Made by a program: the position numbers and the translations under genes
Notes under the pieces: model-generated
Told to the model about the DNA's origin: nothing
Seen by the model: only the letters and a program-made list of their open reading frames with translations
Databases searched by the model: none
NCBI GenBank assembly: GCA_045600105.1
Contig: JAZRXG010000042.1
Location: 16,108 to 80,107 of the forward strand
Length of the DNA: 64,000 bases
From: UBA1206 sp045600105
GTDB lineage: Bacteria; Bacillota; Clostridia; Oscillospirales; CAG-382
Reading direction: 5' to 3'
Part shown: one piece after another, positions 24,414 through 33,617 of the stretch
Layout of the letters: the number at the start of each line of letters is the position of its first letter
Numbering within the stretch: the first letter of the stretch is position 1

Positions 24414-27400
24414 ATTTTCGCCTCGATCTCCCTGCCGAGGCAGAACGAATAAAGGAGAGCGCGGCTGACTTTTCCGCCCGTCATCTGTTCGACGGCACGC
24501 ACATAATAGCCGAGCTGGAACGAATGGCGCGAAAGCAGTGTTTCTTCGCCCGTGCCGCGTTTCACTCTGTCGGTCTTGTAGTCTACCACGGTGTAGCTTC
24601 CGTCGGGATTGCGGAAGAAGCAGTCGATGACGCCCTGCACCATGACCTTTTCGCCCTTGACTCCCGAGAAGGCTTCCGAATCCTCGATGACGTTGAACCG
24701 CTTTTCGCGGCAGACGTAATCGGACGCCGCCATATCACGGCAGAGCGGGCTTTCAAAGAACTTTTTGAGCTCGTTCGTATTGATGAGTTCCGCTTCGGAC
24801 TCGGATATCATTTTTATCTCTTTAAGTCTCTCGATCTCGGCGTCTATTCCCTTTTTCATTACGTTTCCGAAATCGGCAAACTGCATGAACAGATGGGTCG
24901 CGGTGCCCGACGCGGCGCCGTCGGCGTCGCCCGACGCGAAAACGGGTCTGCGTCTCGCGTCGCTCTCGGAAAGCGTGCGGGCGTATTCGTCGTCTTCGAG
25001 TATTCCTTTTCTCAGCTCGGAGACCGACGCTTTGGAAGGAACGGTGCTGCCGCTTCTGTCGGCGCGTCCGGCTTCAAGCGCCCTGCGGAAGACGTCGGCG
25101 GAGTAGGTCACGGTCTTGACGGGCGGAACGAAGCGTCCTGCGGGTTTTTCCGCGCTTTCTTCACCTTCTGCCCTGCTTTCGCCGTCTGCCGCGTTTTCTT
25201 CCTCGTCGGCGTTGAAATCGTAAAGCTCAAAGCAGGGGCTTTCCGTCTCTTCAAGTATGGGATGCAGCCACATCATAACGCTTTCGGCGGTGAAGAAGTT
25301 GCCCTTTGTCCCTTCCTTCTTATACGCTCCGGTAACGATGAGCCGTTCCTGCGCCCTCGTCAGCGCGACGTAAAGGCACCTGAGCTCTTCGCGCGCGGTG
25401 GCTTTTTTCTCGTCCTCGTCAGCCATTCTCTTGACGAGCGGCTTGTATTCGACGATACCGTCATATGCGCGCAGATTGCGGTAAATAAGTCCCTCTTCGC
25501 TGATGAGCACTTTGCTTTCCGCGTCGTCGTAGTTGATTTTTTTACCGACAGCCGAAACGAAGCACACGGGGAACTCGAGTCCCTTGGACATATGTATCGT
25601 CATCAGTCTCACGCAGCCGGGTTCGACGTCCGTCTCGACGCTCTTGTCAAACGTTTTCGCCACGTCGCTGACGTAGGAAAGGAACGCCGAAAGTCCTTTG
25701 AACGACGATCTTTCGAAATCGAGAGAAACCGTATAGAGCTTTTTGAGGTTGGAAACGCGCTTTTTGCCGTTTTTCCCGACCGCGCAGAGCGGAATGAGGT
25801 TCGTCACGGAATACATGTTCCATATCATGCGGCTGCTCGGGCATTCGGCGCCCGGAGCGCGAAGGCGAAGCAGTGTATCGGCAAACGACGCGCATTTTTC
25901 AAGAGTCTTTTCGTTCGGATGCTCACCCGAACGTACGCCGTGCGGCATGAAGATGCGCTTTTTTCTTTTGATCTTTCCCTTTATTTCGGCGTAAGGCGTG
26001 TCGGAAACGTATCTTGCGCCTCTGTTTTTATGACGGCGGAAATACTCGCTTCCGCGTTTTACGCAGTCGTAAAGCGCATCGTACGCGAAGCAGCTTTTGA
26101 GCGCATAAAGATCGTCGGCGGTAAAACCGAAGACGGGGCTTCTGAGAGAGGCCGCGAGCGAAATATCGTCGAGCGGGTCGTCGAGTATACGCAGTATCGA
26201 AAGTGCAAGCATTATTTCGGGTTCGTTGATGAACGAGCTGCCCTTCGACATCGTGAACGGTATCCCGTTTTTCATGAACTCTCTTTTAAGCTGAATGCTT
26301 TCCTTGCCTATGGAACGCATAAGCACGGCGATATCGCCGTAGTCGTAGCCCTCGTTTTCGACAAGCTCTATGATCCTTGAAGCGATGTACTCCGCCTCGG
26401 ATTCGGTTGCCTGCTGATTGCAGAAAGCGGCGACCTCGACGGGGAAAGCCGCGCCCCCCGCTTTTCCGCCGCAGATGAGGCGTTCTTTTTCATACGACGT
26501 GCCGACGTTCTCTTCGGTATAAAGGGAATCGAAGATCAGATTGACAAAATCGAGTATCGGCTTTCTGCTGCGGTAATTTTCCGAAAGGAAGACCTTCGCT
26601 TCGACGGAATCCGAGTCGACCTCCCCGAAATCGCGCAGATACCCGAGGAAAATGTCGGGCGACGCCTTGCGGAAACGGTATATCGACTGTTTCACGTCGC
26701 CGACCATAAAGCGGTTGTCGTTCTTTGAAAGCAGTCTGAAGATCATATCCTGAATGGGGTTGATGTCCTGATACTCGTCTATGTATATTTCCTTGATGCT
26801 CTCGCGGAGCCCCGAGCATATCTGCGTTCTGATGATGCCGCCGGGCGTGTTTTCGCCGAGCAGGGTCAGCGTGTACTGCTCGATATCGGAAAATTCGATG
26901 ATGCCGCGAGATTTCTTGACGTCGGTGAACATTTTATCGACCTTGAAAATAAAGTCGTTCATCAGTCCGTTGATGTCAAGGGAGCTTTCATAGTCGGAAA
27001 CGGTGCCTTTCTCATCGCCGGCGAAATACATTTTCGCTTCCGTTACTTTTTTGATCGCTTTTTCTTTCATTCCGCGGCACTTCTCAATGACGTCCTGATC
27101 GAGTCCTTTGTTGTAAGCGTTTTTGAAAGAAACCGAATAAAGCGCCGATTTGATATCGTCGTACGTTGAGCGTTCGTTCGCGATGACGGCACGTATGCCG
27201 TCGATACGGTCGCAAAGAACGTCGATCGGCTCGATGTTTTTCTCGGTATACGCGGCGACCGTGATGACTCCGTAGATGTCGTTTGCGATCTTTTTCGCGT
27301 CATCCATGAGGGAAATCAATTTTTTGCGCAGTTTCCCGCCGGCGTCGGTCGTCATAAAGCCGTTTTCTTTTGCTTTTTCGACTTCGCGTCTCATTCTTTC

Positions 27401-27985
27401 GTCGGCTTTGGTCACGTGGTCCTTCCAGAACGGGAAGGCGCGGTATTTATCGTACGCGATTTTTACGGTCTTCTTGAATTCTCCAAGCGATTTTTCGCCC
27501 GTGAACGCGTCGCAAAGACGTATGAATCCGGCGTCTTCGCTCTCGAAGCCATCGTCGATGCATTTTTCGATGCATTCGTCGAGCAGTATCCCGCCTTCGG
27601 CTTCGTCCGCCACTCTGACCGAGGGCGGCAGCGACAGCGCTTCGAAGTTGTTCCTCACAATATCGAGGCAGAACGAGGACACCGTGGATATCTTCGCCGA
27701 GGATATCCTGCATATATTGCGCGTGAGCCTTGCGTTCGACGGGTCTTTTGCCGATTCGGCAAGCAGCGCCGCATAGAGTTTTGCTTTCATATTAGCCGCC
27801 GCGGCTTTGGTGAAGGTCACCACGAGTATGTCCGAAACGTCGGTGCCCGCCTTGACGTGCTCGAGAATGCGCTGCGTCATCACCGTGGTCTTTCCGCTTC
27901 CGGCTCCCGCCGAAACTATCAGCGTTTTGCCTTCCGTCCGTATGGCAGCTTCCTGCGACGGGGAAAATCTGATGTCTTCACTCAT
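24410..27985 (-). CDS. addA: ATP-dependent helicase/nuclease subunit A
   Basis: A 1191-residue UvrD-like helicase fused to a RecB-type nuclease, partner of AddB in repair of double-strand ends. Walker A is SAGAGSGKTTV (25-35), Walker B is IYIDEYQDINPIQD, and the nuclease core near the end is VIDCFFRNPDG with VVDYKTDR. I start at ATG 27985 (SEDIRFSPSQ), nine bases after GGAGG; two earlier in-frame ATGs lie on or before that site. The start overlaps the addB stop by eight bases. The length is normal for AddA. Confidence 0.95.
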   Translation of the reverse strand: MSEDIRFSPSQEAAIRTEGKTLIVSAGAGSGKTTVMTQRILEHVKAGTDVSDILVVTFTKAAAANMKAKLYAALLAESAKDPSNARLTRNICRISSAKISTVSSFCLDIVRNNFEALSLPPSVRVADEAEGGILLDECIEKCIDDGFESEDAGFIRLCDAFTGEKSLGEFKKTVKIAYDKYRAFPFWKDHVTKADERMRREVEKAKENGFMTTDAGGKLRKKLISLMDDAKKIANDIYGVITVAAYTEKNIEPIDVLCDRIDGIRAVIANERSTYDDIKSALYSVSFKNAYNKGLDQDVIEKCRGMKEKAIKKVTEAKMYFAGDEKGTVSDYESSLDINGLMNDFIFKVDKMFTDVKKSRGIIEFSDIEQYTLTLLGENTPGGIIRTQICSGLRESIKEIYIDEYQDINPIQDMIFRLLSKNDNRFMVGDVKQSIYRFRKASPDIFLGYLRDFGEVDSDSVEAKVFLSENYRSRKPILDFVNLIFDSLYTEENVGTSYEKERLICGGKAGGAAFPVEVAAFCNQQATESEAEYIASRIIELVENEGYDYGDIAVLMRSIGKESIQLKREFMKNGIPFTMSKGSSFINEPEIMLALSILRILDDPLDDISLAASLRSPVFGFTADDLYALKSCFAYDALYDCVKRGSEYFRRHKNRGARYVSDTPYAEIKGKIKRKKRIFMPHGVRSGEHPNEKTLEKCASFADTLLRLRAPGAECPSSRMIWNMYSVTNLIPLCAVGKNGKKRVSNLKKLYTVSLDFERSSFKGLSAFLSYVSDVAKTFDKSVETDVEPGCVRLMTIHMSKGLEFPVCFVSAVGKKINYDDAESKVLISEEGLIYRNLRAYDGIVEYKPLVKRMADEDEKKATAREELRCLYVALTRAQERLIVTGAYKKEGTKGNFFTAESVMMWLHPILEETESPCFELYDFNADEEENAADGESRAEGEESAEKPAGRFVPPVKTVTYSADVFRRALEAGRADRSGSTVPSKASVSELRKGILEDDEYARTLSESDARRRPVFASGDADGAASGTATHLFMQFADFGNVMKKGIDAEIERLKEIKMISESEAELINTNELKKFFESPLCRDMAASDYVCREKRFNVIEDSEAFSGVKGEKVMVQGVIDCFFRNPDGSYTVVDYKTDRVKRGTGEETLLSRHSFQLGYYVRAVEQMTGGKVSRALLYSFCLGREIEAKI

Positions 27986-30900
27986 TTTCTTCATCCTCCG
28001 CAATACCCTTTTTACATCTGACGGAAATATCGTCCGAAAGCCTGCATATCGATTTGAAGCCGCAATACGTACACGCGTTGTACGATTCGTTGTAACAGAC
28101 GGGTGAGACCTTCATTTCGCCGTCCGCGATGAGAGAGGCTATCTTCTTGAGGCAGTTTTCGGTTTTTATTTTCAGCTTTCCGAAGCCTTCGGCGCTTTCG
28201 ATGGACTTGATTTTCGCGTGAAACTCGTTTTCAGCCGTTATTTTGACGGGTATGAATCTTTTATCTTTCCCGTGTTCGAGTGCCTCGATGATCTCAAAGT
28301 CGTCCGTAACGAGTCCTTTTCTTTTGAAATTCTTATTGATCTCCGACTCGAGCGTTTTCGCGTCCGGCGGACAATATTCACATCCGGGTTTGTTTTCGAC
28401 CTTTTCAAGTTTCGCGGGGAGATAAAGCACCGCCGCCGGAGAAGCGTCGCCGTGCGACGCGTTATAAGCGAACATATACAGAAGCATCTGCATATCGAGC
28501 CCGTAATCGAGCACCTTGCGTTCAAAGGTCTTGCTTCCCGTTTTGTAATCGGTGATACGGACGTAGGTCTTTCCGTTCGAAACGTATTCGTCGACGCGGT
28601 CGATGACGCCGTTCATCCTGACTTTCATACCGCTTTCCGTAACGTAGACGTATCCGTTGTCGGCAGCCGGCACTTCAAAGCCGACGGGGACGAAATCGGA
28701 CGACGAAAGCTCGTCGGACACGTTTCGGAGCAGCAGACGAAGCGTCAGCTTGAGCCGCGATACGGCGTAGGCAAAGCGTTTGCTCATCGCCTCTTTCCCG
28801 CAAAGCGAGTATATGTAGTCCTCGCTGAGCTCGTCCACTCTCTTTGCTATCGTTTCGTCGTCGGGAGACACGAAAACGCCGTCCTTCATGCGTTCGGAAA
28901 CGAATATCCGCAGCACGTCGTGTATGAACGTGCCTATCTCGGCGGGGCCGAATTCGGCTTTTTTGTTTTCGGCGAGTCTGAGAACGTATTTGCCGAAATA
29001 AGAGAACGGGCAATAAGCGTATCTTTCCATTCTCGACGGCGACAGGGTCATCGAGCTTTTACGCTTGGCGCTGAATTTGGCGTTCGGGTCGCAAAGCGGA
29101 TATTCGCCCGCGCGTTCTATATCGTCGATGCCGTTTTTGCGGAGCAGTTCCCTTGCGAGAGGGTCGGCGAAAGACGCGTTTTCACGAGCGGACGCCGTCG
29201 AAAAGACGAACGATCTTTCGTCATCCGCGAAATTCACGGTCTTCGCGTTCGGGCAAAGGGCTCTCAGGCGGAGCGCGCCGACAGACGGGCTTTCGTTGTT
29301 TGAACGCGTATAAATGCAGACGAGTTTTTCGGACGGGAGAGTGCAGGCGGTGTAGAAAAACAGTTTTTCGTTATCGAGTCGGGTGTCGAAGCTTTCTTCA
29401 AAGCAGATGCCGTTCGACTCGAATTCTTTTATTTCATTTTCGTCGAAAACGCTCGAAAGAGCGGGTATCGCGGGGAACTCGCCGTCGTTCGCGCCGAGAA
29501 GTATCACCGCCTTGGGGGACGCGCCTCTGAACACGGACGCTCCGCCGATGACGACCGAATCGCAGAACGCGGGGACCGTGCCGAGCGAATATTCGCCGAG
29601 CATGAGCTCCGTTTTCGTCCGCAGTTCGCCGACTGTCATGCTTCTGTCGCCGATGACGCCGTAAAGCTGATCGAGCGAGTTTATGACGACGTCCCAAAGC
29701 TTCACGAGCTTGCGCGACGACGCCTCGTCGCCGCTTTTACGCAGTTTCGCCGCCTTGGCTCTGAGCGTTTCGGAAGCGTTCACCGATTCAAGCAGCGAAT
29801 ACACCGCTTTCGCTCCGTCTGACGCCGTCTTCATTTCTTTGAGTTCAAGGGCAAACGCCGTAAGAACGGACGCTATCTTTTCCCTTGCGTTATTTACGAT
29901 GGAAAGCACCGACGATTCGTATGTAGTCATACCGCGCTTGTAGCCGGACGGGTTCATAAGCCAGCCCGACTCGCCGACCCAGCTTTTTCCGCGTATGTTC
30001 CAGGTGTCGGCGTAACGTATGACGAGCTCCCCTTCCCTTTCGGTTATGGGGAGGTAGCCGCTCAGGATGAGTTTTTTCATCACGGCACGCTGATAACCGT
30101 TTTCTATCGCTTCGATCGCCGAAAGGATGAACGTGGAAAGCGGCTTTATGAGCAGGCTTTCGCCAGACGAGAAGAAGCAGGGGATGCCGTGCTTTTCGAG
30201 CACGGTGTCGATGATGCCGGCGTAGGTATCGGGGGAACGGGCTATGATGACCACGTCGCCGTACTTGTATCCGCCGTCGGTAAGACGCACCACCGCGGAC
30301 GCCGCCGCCTCGGCTTCGGAAAATTTATCGGCACATTCGATGAATCCCACTCCGCCGTCGTCTTCGACGGGAGCAGCGCAGTTGTTCCACAATTCCTTTT
30401 CGATATGCGCGAGGCTCGCTTTTTTATATCTGTGACATTCCGGAAGGAGGATATCTGACGTCTTTGTAAAGCGGCCGAGACGTTCGTACGAAAGACGCGG
30501 ACAAGTGAAAGTGCCCGTTTTGTCGCTGCCGTCGAAGCAGAGCGAAACGTACATATCGTCGCACTGAGCCGCTATGCGGTCGAGCACGCGGTGCTGCTGC
30601 TCGGTGAACGAGTTGAACGAGTCCACGAACACGGTCTTGCCCTTGAAAAACGGCATTTCCTTCAGCGCCCCGGCATAAAGCGTCAGCGAGTCACGGCTGT
30701 CGCCGAGCCCGTTTTTGAGAAGCGACGCGTATTCATCGAGGATGAGCGCCGTTTCCGACGCCTTGGCGACGGTTCGCGGTTCGCCCGTAACCGAGGCGAA
30801 AACCGACGCGTCAAGTCCGTTTTCCTTGAGCAGCCTTGACGTATCGAGCATTTTCAGTATGAAATCGTTGTTTTTCGCAAGGCTCGAAAAAGCCTCGAGC

Positions 30901-31205
30901 CTGTCGGCGACGTTCTCCGCGGCAGCCGCCATAAGCAGCGCTCTGCCGCCGTCGTCGGCGTAAGAAACGGCAAGTCCGCCGTATTCGCGGTAGGTACGGT
31001 TGGGCAGACGCTCGAACGTAAGCACCTCGGTATTGAGGTTCGCCCTGCTTCCGAGAAGCGTGAAAACGTCTTTTTCGTATTCCATCGACTGCTGACCGGG
31101 TACTATGACGACGCACGGAATGCCTTCCGCGGTCTTTTCTTCAAGCAGCGTTCTGATGTATTCCGTTTTTCCGCTGCCCGCTCTGCCGATGACTCTGTAC
31201 AGCAT
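27978..31205 (-). CDS. addB: ATP-dependent helicase/nuclease subunit B
   Basis: A 1075-residue subunit, slightly shorter than the usual 1150-1170. The N-terminus has a Walker A motif (IGRAGSGKTEYI, 6-17). The C-terminal nuclease domain starts after RMERYAYCPFSYFGKYVLRL and contains GVIDRVDEY and ITDYKTGSK. Iron-sulfur ligands are C in YAYCPF and the late CTYCGFKSIC. It forms the AddAB complex that resects DNA ends to Chi-like sites. It lies 23 bases after spoIIR on the same strand. Confidence 0.95.
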   Translation of the reverse strand: MLYRVIGRAGSGKTEYIRTLLEEKTAEGIPCVVIVPGQQSMEYEKDVFTLLGSRANLNTEVLTFERLPNRTYREYGGLAVSYADDGGRALLMAAAAENVADRLEAFSSLAKNNDFILKMLDTSRLLKENGLDASVFASVTGEPRTVAKASETALILDEYASLLKNGLGDSRDSLTLYAGALKEMPFFKGKTVFVDSFNSFTEQQHRVLDRIAAQCDDMYVSLCFDGSDKTGTFTCPRLSYERLGRFTKTSDILLPECHRYKKASLAHIEKELWNNCAAPVEDDGGVGFIECADKFSEAEAAASAVVRLTDGGYKYGDVVIIARSPDTYAGIIDTVLEKHGIPCFFSSGESLLIKPLSTFILSAIEAIENGYQRAVMKKLILSGYLPITEREGELVIRYADTWNIRGKSWVGESGWLMNPSGYKRGMTTYESSVLSIVNNAREKIASVLTAFALELKEMKTASDGAKAVYSLLESVNASETLRAKAAKLRKSGDEASSRKLVKLWDVVINSLDQLYGVIGDRSMTVGELRTKTELMLGEYSLGTVPAFCDSVVIGGASVFRGASPKAVILLGANDGEFPAIPALSSVFDENEIKEFESNGICFEESFDTRLDNEKLFFYTACTLPSEKLVCIYTRSNNESPSVGALRLRALCPNAKTVNFADDERSFVFSTASARENASFADPLARELLRKNGIDDIERAGEYPLCDPNAKFSAKRKSSMTLSPSRMERYAYCPFSYFGKYVLRLAENKKAEFGPAEIGTFIHDVLRIFVSERMKDGVFVSPDDETIAKRVDELSEDYIYSLCGKEAMSKRFAYAVSRLKLTLRLLLRNVSDELSSSDFVPVGFEVPAADNGYVYVTESGMKVRMNGVIDRVDEYVSNGKTYVRITDYKTGSKTFERKVLDYGLDMQMLLYMFAYNASHGDASPAAVLYLPAKLEKVENKPGCEYCPPDAKTLESEINKNFKRKGLVTDDFEIIEALEHGKDKRFIPVKITAENEFHAKIKSIESAEGFGKLKIKTENCLKKIASLIADGEMKVSPVCYNESYNACTYCGFKSICRLSDDISVRCKKGIAEDEENE

Positions 31206-31228
31206 GTTTTTTCCCCCATTTTGTGATT

Positions 31229-31807
31229 TTATCCGAATAATTCAAGTATTTTCAGCCTTATTTTATGCTTTGCCGTTTTTTCCGAATACGCTGCCGCGAC
31301 TTCCTTCGACGCTTTGACGATGACCGAGGAAGAACCGAGGCACAGCGGCGGGAACAGCACGCACCACCAGTTGTGACCTTTGGCTGACCCGAGCTTCACC
31401 TGAAGCGAAAGATACTTTCCGGCGGGAAACGTGATGCCGTCGTATTCACGCGTCGGGTACTCCTCGTACGCGAGCACCGCCCGCGAAAAGTAATCAAAGC
31501 CGTTTTCGGCAAGGACTTCGTCTGCTATCCTTTCTATCTCTTCGCAGGACGCCGCCGCGATCACCGCCGCCTCCCCGATGTCCGCTCCGCCGAAAAGGTC
31601 GGGCGCTTTTTCGAGTATCGCGTCCCGCACGAGCAGCTTGACGTTCTGGTCGGCGTCTTCGTCCGAATCGGCGATGACGTGCAGCCTTATGACGTCGGAA
31701 TAGATCTTTTCCTCTTTCACGGGCAGGAAGGCTTCCGCCGCGAACGATACCAGCACCGTGAACACAAGACACAGCGCGAATGACAAAGTGAATTTTCTTT
31801 TTTCCAT
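31229..31807 (-). CDS. spoIIR: stage II sporulation protein R
   Basis: A 192-residue secreted signalling protein. An N-terminal hydrophobic segment (FALCLVFTVLVSFAAEAFL) acts as signal or anchor. The core VIRLHVIADSDEDADQNVK, YPTREYDGITFPAGKY and HNWWCVLFPPLCL are the family hallmarks. In sporulation SpoIIR is made in the forespore and triggers SpoIIGA to process pro-sigma-E in the mother cell. Its presence marks the organism as a spore former or a recent descendant of one. It leads a transcript that continues into addB. Confidence 0.95.
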   Translation of the reverse strand: MEKRKFTLSFALCLVFTVLVSFAAEAFLPVKEEKIYSDVIRLHVIADSDEDADQNVKLLVRDAILEKAPDLFGGADIGEAAVIAAASCEEIERIADEVLAENGFDYFSRAVLAYEEYPTREYDGITFPAGKYLSLQVKLGSAKGHNWWCVLFPPLCLGSSSVIVKASKEVAAAYSEKTAKHKIRLKILELFG

Positions 31808-31858
31808 TTTTTACCACCTCGGCTTATATTATCGACGGGGCGGTTTCTTCATATTCAT

Positions 31859-31887
31859 ATACTATCACTTTTTCGTCCGTTTGTAAA
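31859..31887 (-). promoter_or_regulatory. candidate promoter of spoIIR-addBA
   Basis: Minus strand: TTTACA (31882-31887), 17 bases, TAGTAT (31859-31864). It looks like sigma-A rather than the sigma-F promoter known for spoIIR elsewhere; I see no clear sigma-F box. Confidence 0.45.
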
Positions 31888-31894
31888 GACAAAT

Positions 31895-31923
31895 AAACGG
31901 GGCTGCGCGTAACAGTCCCGTTT
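31895..31923 (-). terminator. terminator of the pyrH-to-ispE gene run
   Basis: Stem AAACGGGGCTG/CAGTCCCGTTT (one G-T pair) with a seven-base loop, about ten bases after the ispE stop. Confidence 0.75.
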
Positions 31924-31932
31924 TTGGTACGT

Positions 31933-32772
31933 TCAGTCGTATTCCGGTATATTTCGCACCGATGCCGCGAAATATTTTTCTTCAAGTGACTTCGCGGCAA
32001 AGTCGGCTTTTTCTTTCGTTTCGAAAACGCCGAAAACGCCGGTGCCGCTGCCCGTAAGCATCGTTCCGAGAGCGCCGAGCGACAAAAGACGTGTTTTTAT
32101 CTCTTCACACTCGGGGCAGATGGCGCAGCAGACAGCGTCGAAATCATTATGTAAACTTGACGCAATTCCGTATACATCTGACTTTTCAAGTGCTTCTACC
32201 ATTTCTTCGCTGCCGCATCCGCCGATATTATGTTTATCGATTTCGGCAAACATGGCTTTGGTGGACGCCCCCGTATGAGCGGCGCTGACGCAGTAATAAA
32301 AAGTGCCTTCGGTTTTTACGGGCGAGAGTATCTCGCCTATCCCGGTGCAGCGGTCGCATCCGCCGCAAACGAGGAACGGAACGTCCGCGCCGAGAGACAG
32401 CGCGAGAGAGCGCAGTTCATCGGCGTCAAGAGGCGAGCCGTAAAGTCTGTTCAGCCCTCTGAGAGCCGCCGCGGCGTCGGCGCTGCCGCCTCCGAAGCCT
32501 CCGCAGACGGGTATGTGCTTGCTTATGACGATATCCGCGCCGCCGTGGATCCCCGTTTTTTCAAAAAACAGACCTGCCGCCTTGTGACAGATGTTGTCTT
32601 CGCCCGAAAGCTCGCCGCACTCCACGTTTATGCCGTCGGCTTTTTCAAGCGTCAGCGTATCGCAAAGCGATATCGTCTGCATCACGGTGTCGAGCGTGTG
32701 GTAGCCGTCGGAACGTCTGCCCGTGATATTCAGCGTGAGATTTATCTTGGCGTAAGCGTGTTCGGTCAGCAT
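31933..32772 (-). CDS. ispE: 4-diphosphocytidyl-2-C-methyl-D-erythritol kinase
   Basis: A 279-residue GHMP kinase of the MEP isoprenoid pathway. The substrate motif AYAKINLTLNITGRRSDGYH opens the protein and the GHMP ATP motif is PVCGGFGGGSADAAAAL, with a third motif LTGSGTGVFG near the end. It overlaps the upstream PHP phosphatase by seven bases. Two further MEP genes, ispG and dxr, lie upstream on the same strand, so three pathway steps are linked here. Confidence 0.95.
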   Translation of the reverse strand: MLTEHAYAKINLTLNITGRRSDGYHTLDTVMQTISLCDTLTLEKADGINVECGELSGEDNICHKAAGLFFEKTGIHGGADIVISKHIPVCGGFGGGSADAAAALRGLNRLYGSPLDADELRSLALSLGADVPFLVCGGCDRCTGIGEILSPVKTEGTFYYCVSAAHTGASTKAMFAEIDKHNIGGCGSEEMVEALEKSDVYGIASSLHNDFDAVCCAICPECEEIKTRLLSLGALGTMLTGSGTGVFGVFETKEKADFAAKSLEEKYFAASVRNIPEYD

Positions 32773-33599
32773 AATTCGCGGTATACGGGCTTTCTTTCGC
32801 GGAACGTGCAGACGTGGTCGAAGCCGAGCGACGCAAGAAGCGCGTAGGTGTCCGCAAGGTCTGCGGCGATGTCGCAGGCGTAGTGGGCGTCGGAGCCGAC
32901 GGTGATGTTTTCGCCGCCGAGCTCACGGTAGAATTTCACAAGGTCGGTCTGCGGGAAGGTCGTGCCGTCGTGCTGACGGAGTCCCGACGTGTTGACTTCG
33001 AGGCAGATGCCTTTTTCGATGATGCGCTTGAGTATCGGCTCGAACATTTCCCTGCCGTTTTCGAACACCTTGATGATGCCTTCCCTGCCGTGTCTGTGGA
33101 AATAGCGGTAAGGATAGGTGATGTGCGCGAGGGTGTCGAAATCGCCGAACTCGATGAGCTCCTTCATTTCGGAAAGATAGAGGTCCCACGCGTGGGCAAG
33201 CACGGCGTCGCTCATGTTTTCGTATTCCATATCGGAATAATCGGGGAAGCCGCGCACGCAGTGCACCGAACCGATGATGAAATCGTATTTGTATTTTGAA
33301 AGTATGTTCGCTGTCTTTTCGAGGTCATGGCAGGGCTGAGCGAGCTCGACACCATAGACGACTTCGATTTTGCCCGCGTACTTTTCACGCGCGGCGGTGA
33401 TGTCGCGCTTTATTCCCTCGTGGTCGAGAGGCGGAAAGATATTGCCCATCATCTGGTCGATCTCAAGGTGGTCGGTCACGGCAAGAGAGCCAAGCCCGAG
33501 CTCGTACGCTTTCGCGTATATTCCGTCGATGGACGAGCCTCTGGTTTTGTCAACGTCGCCCGAATAGATCGAGTGGCAGTGTGTTTCGTGGATGATCAT
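32766..33599 (-). CDS. PHP-domain histidinol-phosphatase-like protein
   Basis: A 277-residue PHP-fold phosphoesterase. Metal ligands are visible in HETHCHSIYSGD, AVTDHLEI, VVYGVELAQP, IIGSVH, LAHITYPY, LEVNTSG and VGSDAHYA, in the order seen in HisJ-type histidinol phosphatases. No other histidine biosynthesis gene is near, so the substrate is open. It lies 18 bases after polC and overlaps ispE. Confidence 0.82.
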   Translation of the reverse strand: MIIHETHCHSIYSGDVDKTRGSSIDGIYAKAYELGLGSLAVTDHLEIDQMMGNIFPPLDHEGIKRDITAAREKYAGKIEVVYGVELAQPCHDLEKTANILSKYKYDFIIGSVHCVRGFPDYSDMEYENMSDAVLAHAWDLYLSEMKELIEFGDFDTLAHITYPYRYFHRHGREGIIKVFENGREMFEPILKRIIEKGICLEVNTSGLRQHDGTTFPQTDLVKFYRELGGENITVGSDAHYACDIAADLADTYALLASLGFDHVCTFRERKPVYRELC

Positions 33600-33617
33600 C
33601 GGGATATATGCCTTCTT

